From positions 1 through 8,016 of the forward strand of contig JAFPWQ010000132.1 of the NCBI GenBank assembly GCA_017394925.1: DNA of 8,016 nucleotides, given 5' to 3'. The notes beneath the pieces are model-generated. The model saw only the letters and a list, made by a program, of their open reading frames with translations. It had not been told where the DNA came from and searched no databases. Both the position numbers and the translations under genes were made by a program. Numbering within the stretch: the stretch's first letter is position 1; the number at the start of each line of letters is the position of its first letter. Shown here piece after piece: positions 6,512 to 8,016 of the stretch. This stretch comes from Synergistaceae bacterium (GTDB lineage: Bacteria > Synergistota > Synergistia > Synergistales > Aminobacteriaceae).

Positions 6512-7801
6512 ATGGAAGTCTGGAGCGGAATATTAGACAGCTGTCCGGGTTTATTATGCTGTGTCGTGAATATCAGAGGCAGACTCGTTTATGCTACTCA
6601 CGGATACAAGGCAATTGCGGCGCGTTTACTCGGGCACAGGTGCGAAGAGGGCAGGAATTATCCCCCGTTGATTAATGAACTCGACAAAACGATTCATGAA
6701 GTTCTGACTGCGGCATGTCTGGGTAAAACGAACGCAATCGAAATCTCAGAAAAAGGACGCGTATGGAATCTCACTGCCTCGCCTCTGAGAATCACGTCAA
6801 AGAAAATCGAAGGCGTTGTGATTCGCATAATGCGTTCGGAAAATGCAGACGGAAATGAATCAAGAAATTCACCGCCGATAATTCGCACTAATCCCGAAAT
6901 ATTAAACTCTGTGCCATTCAGAGCATGTATTGTTGATTCTAACGGAGTCATAATCTCTGCGAATAAATTTTTGCTTCATGGATTCAATACTGCATTAACC
7001 GGCCGGAAAATAACGGACATTGCAGAACCTGAAGCAGAATCAGACCTGAATGACGCAATCGCAAATCGTTCGGGTAAAGCTGACTGCAGAATGTATGAAG
7101 TAAACACAAAAGAAAATTTTTACACGTTCGATGACAGCATATATCACGATGAAGAGCTTAACACTAAGGACAGCAAAGACGAAGCACAAGATACAAAAAA
7201 AGATATTCCAGAATTCAGGCATGTGAGACTTCATGCAAGCCCGATTCAATGGGACGATAAAGACGCGGTTATGCTCACATTTGAAGACGTAACTGAATAT
7301 ACGCGCACTCATGAACAGCTGAGAAAATTATTGACGTTTGAGCCTTCAACGGGACTGCTCAACAGGCGGGGAATGCAGCATGTCATACTCCGCAAAATTG
7401 GAGAATCAATAATGACAGCCGGACATCTGAGTTTAATCATGATGTGTATCGATAATTTCAAGTCAATAAATAAAGCTAAAGGCTACATGTCAGGAAACCG
7501 GGTACTTCGTGATTTCGTGTACGCAATGAAAAAATTTCTCGCTGAATATAATAATATCTCAATGGGACGCTGGAGCGGTGATGAATTCATGATACTTGCT
7601 CATTGTTCGGGTGCTTATGGTGTTGTGATTGCCGATGAACTTCGTACACGCATGCAGGATATTAGCGTCAGTGCAGGAGTTGCAGATTTAACTGACGGGG
7701 GGTATGTGAGCGTCAATGAGTTCGTAGGAGCAGCTTATGACGCAATGACAGATGCAAAAGACAAAGGCGGAAATCAGACAATCCTCGCCAGACGGAAATA
7801 A
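6512..7801 (+). CDS. PAS-PAS-GGDEF domain protein with a degenerate GGDEF domain
   Basis: Predicted cytosolic signalling protein of 429 residues with no transmembrane segment. Residues about 5-108 and 128-262 look like two PAS-type sensory domains; the second carries a charged, low-complexity insert at about 205-232. A linker (263-276) leads to the GGDEF domain (277-429), recognisable by STGLLNRRGM (279-288), IDNFKSIN (313-320), RWSGDEFMIL (353-362) and SVSAGVADL (385-393). Several active-site residues differ from active cyclases such as PleD. The first metal-binding Asp is Cys312, the guanine-binding Asp is Asn329, the signature is SGDEF (355-359), and no RxxD inhibitory site precedes it. 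The guanine-contacting Asn320 and both acidic signature residues remain. It may be a weak cyclase, or an inactive GTP-binding or partner-binding sensor. ATG 6512 has only a weak CGGGA upstream. It lies 20 bases after galE and 4 before rsmA. Confidence 0.88.
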   Translation: MEVWSGILDSCPGLLCCVVNIRGRLVYATHGYKAIAARLLGHRCEEGRNYPPLINELDKTIHEVLTAACLGKTNAIEISEKGRVWNLTASPLRITSKKIEGVVIRIMRSENADGNESRNSPPIIRTNPEILNSVPFRACIVDSNGVIISANKFLLHGFNTALTGRKITDIAEPEAESDLNDAIANRSGKADCRMYEVNTKENFYTFDDSIYHDEELNTKDSKDEAQDTKKDIPEFRHVRLHASPIQWDDKDAVMLTFEDVTEYTRTHEQLRKLLTFEPSTGLLNRRGMQHVILRKIGESIMTAGHLSLIMMCIDNFKSINKAKGYMSGNRVLRDFVYAMKKFLAEYNNISMGRWSGDEFMILAHCSGAYGVVIADELRTRMQDISVSAGVADLTDGGYVSVNEFVGAAYDAMTDAKDKGGNQTILARRK

Positions 7802-7805
7802 TAAT

Positions 7806-8016
7806 ATGCTTCGTGCGCTTAAACGTTATGGTCAGAACTTCATGACGGATAAAAATATTATCGCGTTCATGATTGAGCATTCTTGTGCATGTGAAGATGA
7901 CTGCGTGCTTGAAATTGGACCGGGACACGGGATATTAACGCGTGCACTGCTTGATGCAAATGTGTAGTGCCTGCATACAATTGAACTTGATGAGAGATTC
8001 AGGTCTGAGCTTGAAG
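7806..8016 (+). pseudogene. rsmA: rsmA (ksgA), 16S rRNA dimethyladenosine transferase: N-terminal part, interrupted by in-frame TAG and cut by the window end
   Basis: RsmA dimethylates two adjacent adenines near the 3' end of 16S rRNA during small-subunit maturation, using S-adenosylmethionine. The start shows the family opening RYGQNFMTDKNII (residues 7-19) and the SAM-binding motif VLEIGPGHGILT (35-46). After 53 codons a TAG occurs at 7965-7967. The same frame then continues as CLHTIELDERFRSELE, which is the expected next strand with its acidic ribose-binding ELD motif. The TAG therefore replaces one residue of a variable loop, and no frameshift is involved. No in-frame ATG follows before the window end. 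Possible causes are a nonsense mutation, a sequencing or assembly error, or amber readthrough or recoding; I label it pseudogene only provisionally. The start is ATG 7806, four bases after the upstream TAA, with a weak CGGA inside the previous gene, suggesting translational coupling. Confidence 0.8.

Noticed and set aside
7752..7805. Upstream in-frame ATG at 7752 as the rsmA start
   Set aside because: It would add 18 residues lying inside the GGDEF gene and outside the conserved RsmA start; ATG 7806 fits the family N-terminus and the operon spacing.
7965..7970. Frameshift as the explanation of the rsmA break
   Set aside because: The RsmA-like sequence before and after TAG is in the same frame, so only one codon is affected.
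1..8016. tRNA, rRNA, CRISPR array, insertion sequence, prophage or toxin-antitoxin genes
   Set aside because: I saw no cloverleaf-like sequence, spaced repeats, terminal inverted repeats, transposase or integrase motifs on either strand.

Overview
The window is moderately AT-rich bacterial DNA with every supported gene on the + strand. An RND permease with its periplasmic adaptor implies an inner and an outer membrane, so the source is a diderm (Gram-negative-type) bacterium. Strong AGGAGG-type Shine-Dalgarno sequences precede several genes, and all seven visible gene ends use TAA. I cannot place the organism firmly; a Synergistota-like anaerobe is a weak guess from protein style only.

Region 1 (1-2345) is the end of an efflux operon. 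It holds the C-terminal part of an RND permease (cut by the window start), then a complete membrane-fusion (adaptor) protein, then a good rho-independent terminator. The outer-membrane channel is not in view.

Region 2 (2346-2449) is the only non-coding regulatory gap: A/T tracts, a TATAAT-like -10 box and a Shine-Dalgarno leading to a GTG start.

Region 3 (2450-8016) looks like one tightly spaced transcription unit with gaps of 4-23 bases and no visible internal terminator. In order it encodes an isochorismatase-family cysteine hydrolase, a polytopic GT-C / family 39-like glycosyltransferase, an exported protein of unknown function, a GalE-type UDP-sugar 4-epimerase, a PAS-PAS-GGDEF protein with a degenerate GGDEF domain, and the start of rsmA (ksgA). 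GalE could supply UDP-sugars and the family 39-like protein could transfer sugar at the membrane. With the exported protein, this suggests cell-envelope glycan or lipid modification, but that is inference from proximity.

Two observations deserve most attention. First, the rsmA frame carries an in-frame TAG at 7965-7967, with recognisable RsmA sequence continuing in the same frame on both sides. Second, the GGDEF protein has lost several residues needed for c-di-GMP synthesis (metal-binding Asp to Cys, guanine-binding Asp to Asn, SGDEF signature, no I-site) while keeping the fold signatures. I found no RNA genes, CRISPR arrays, insertion sequences or prophage.
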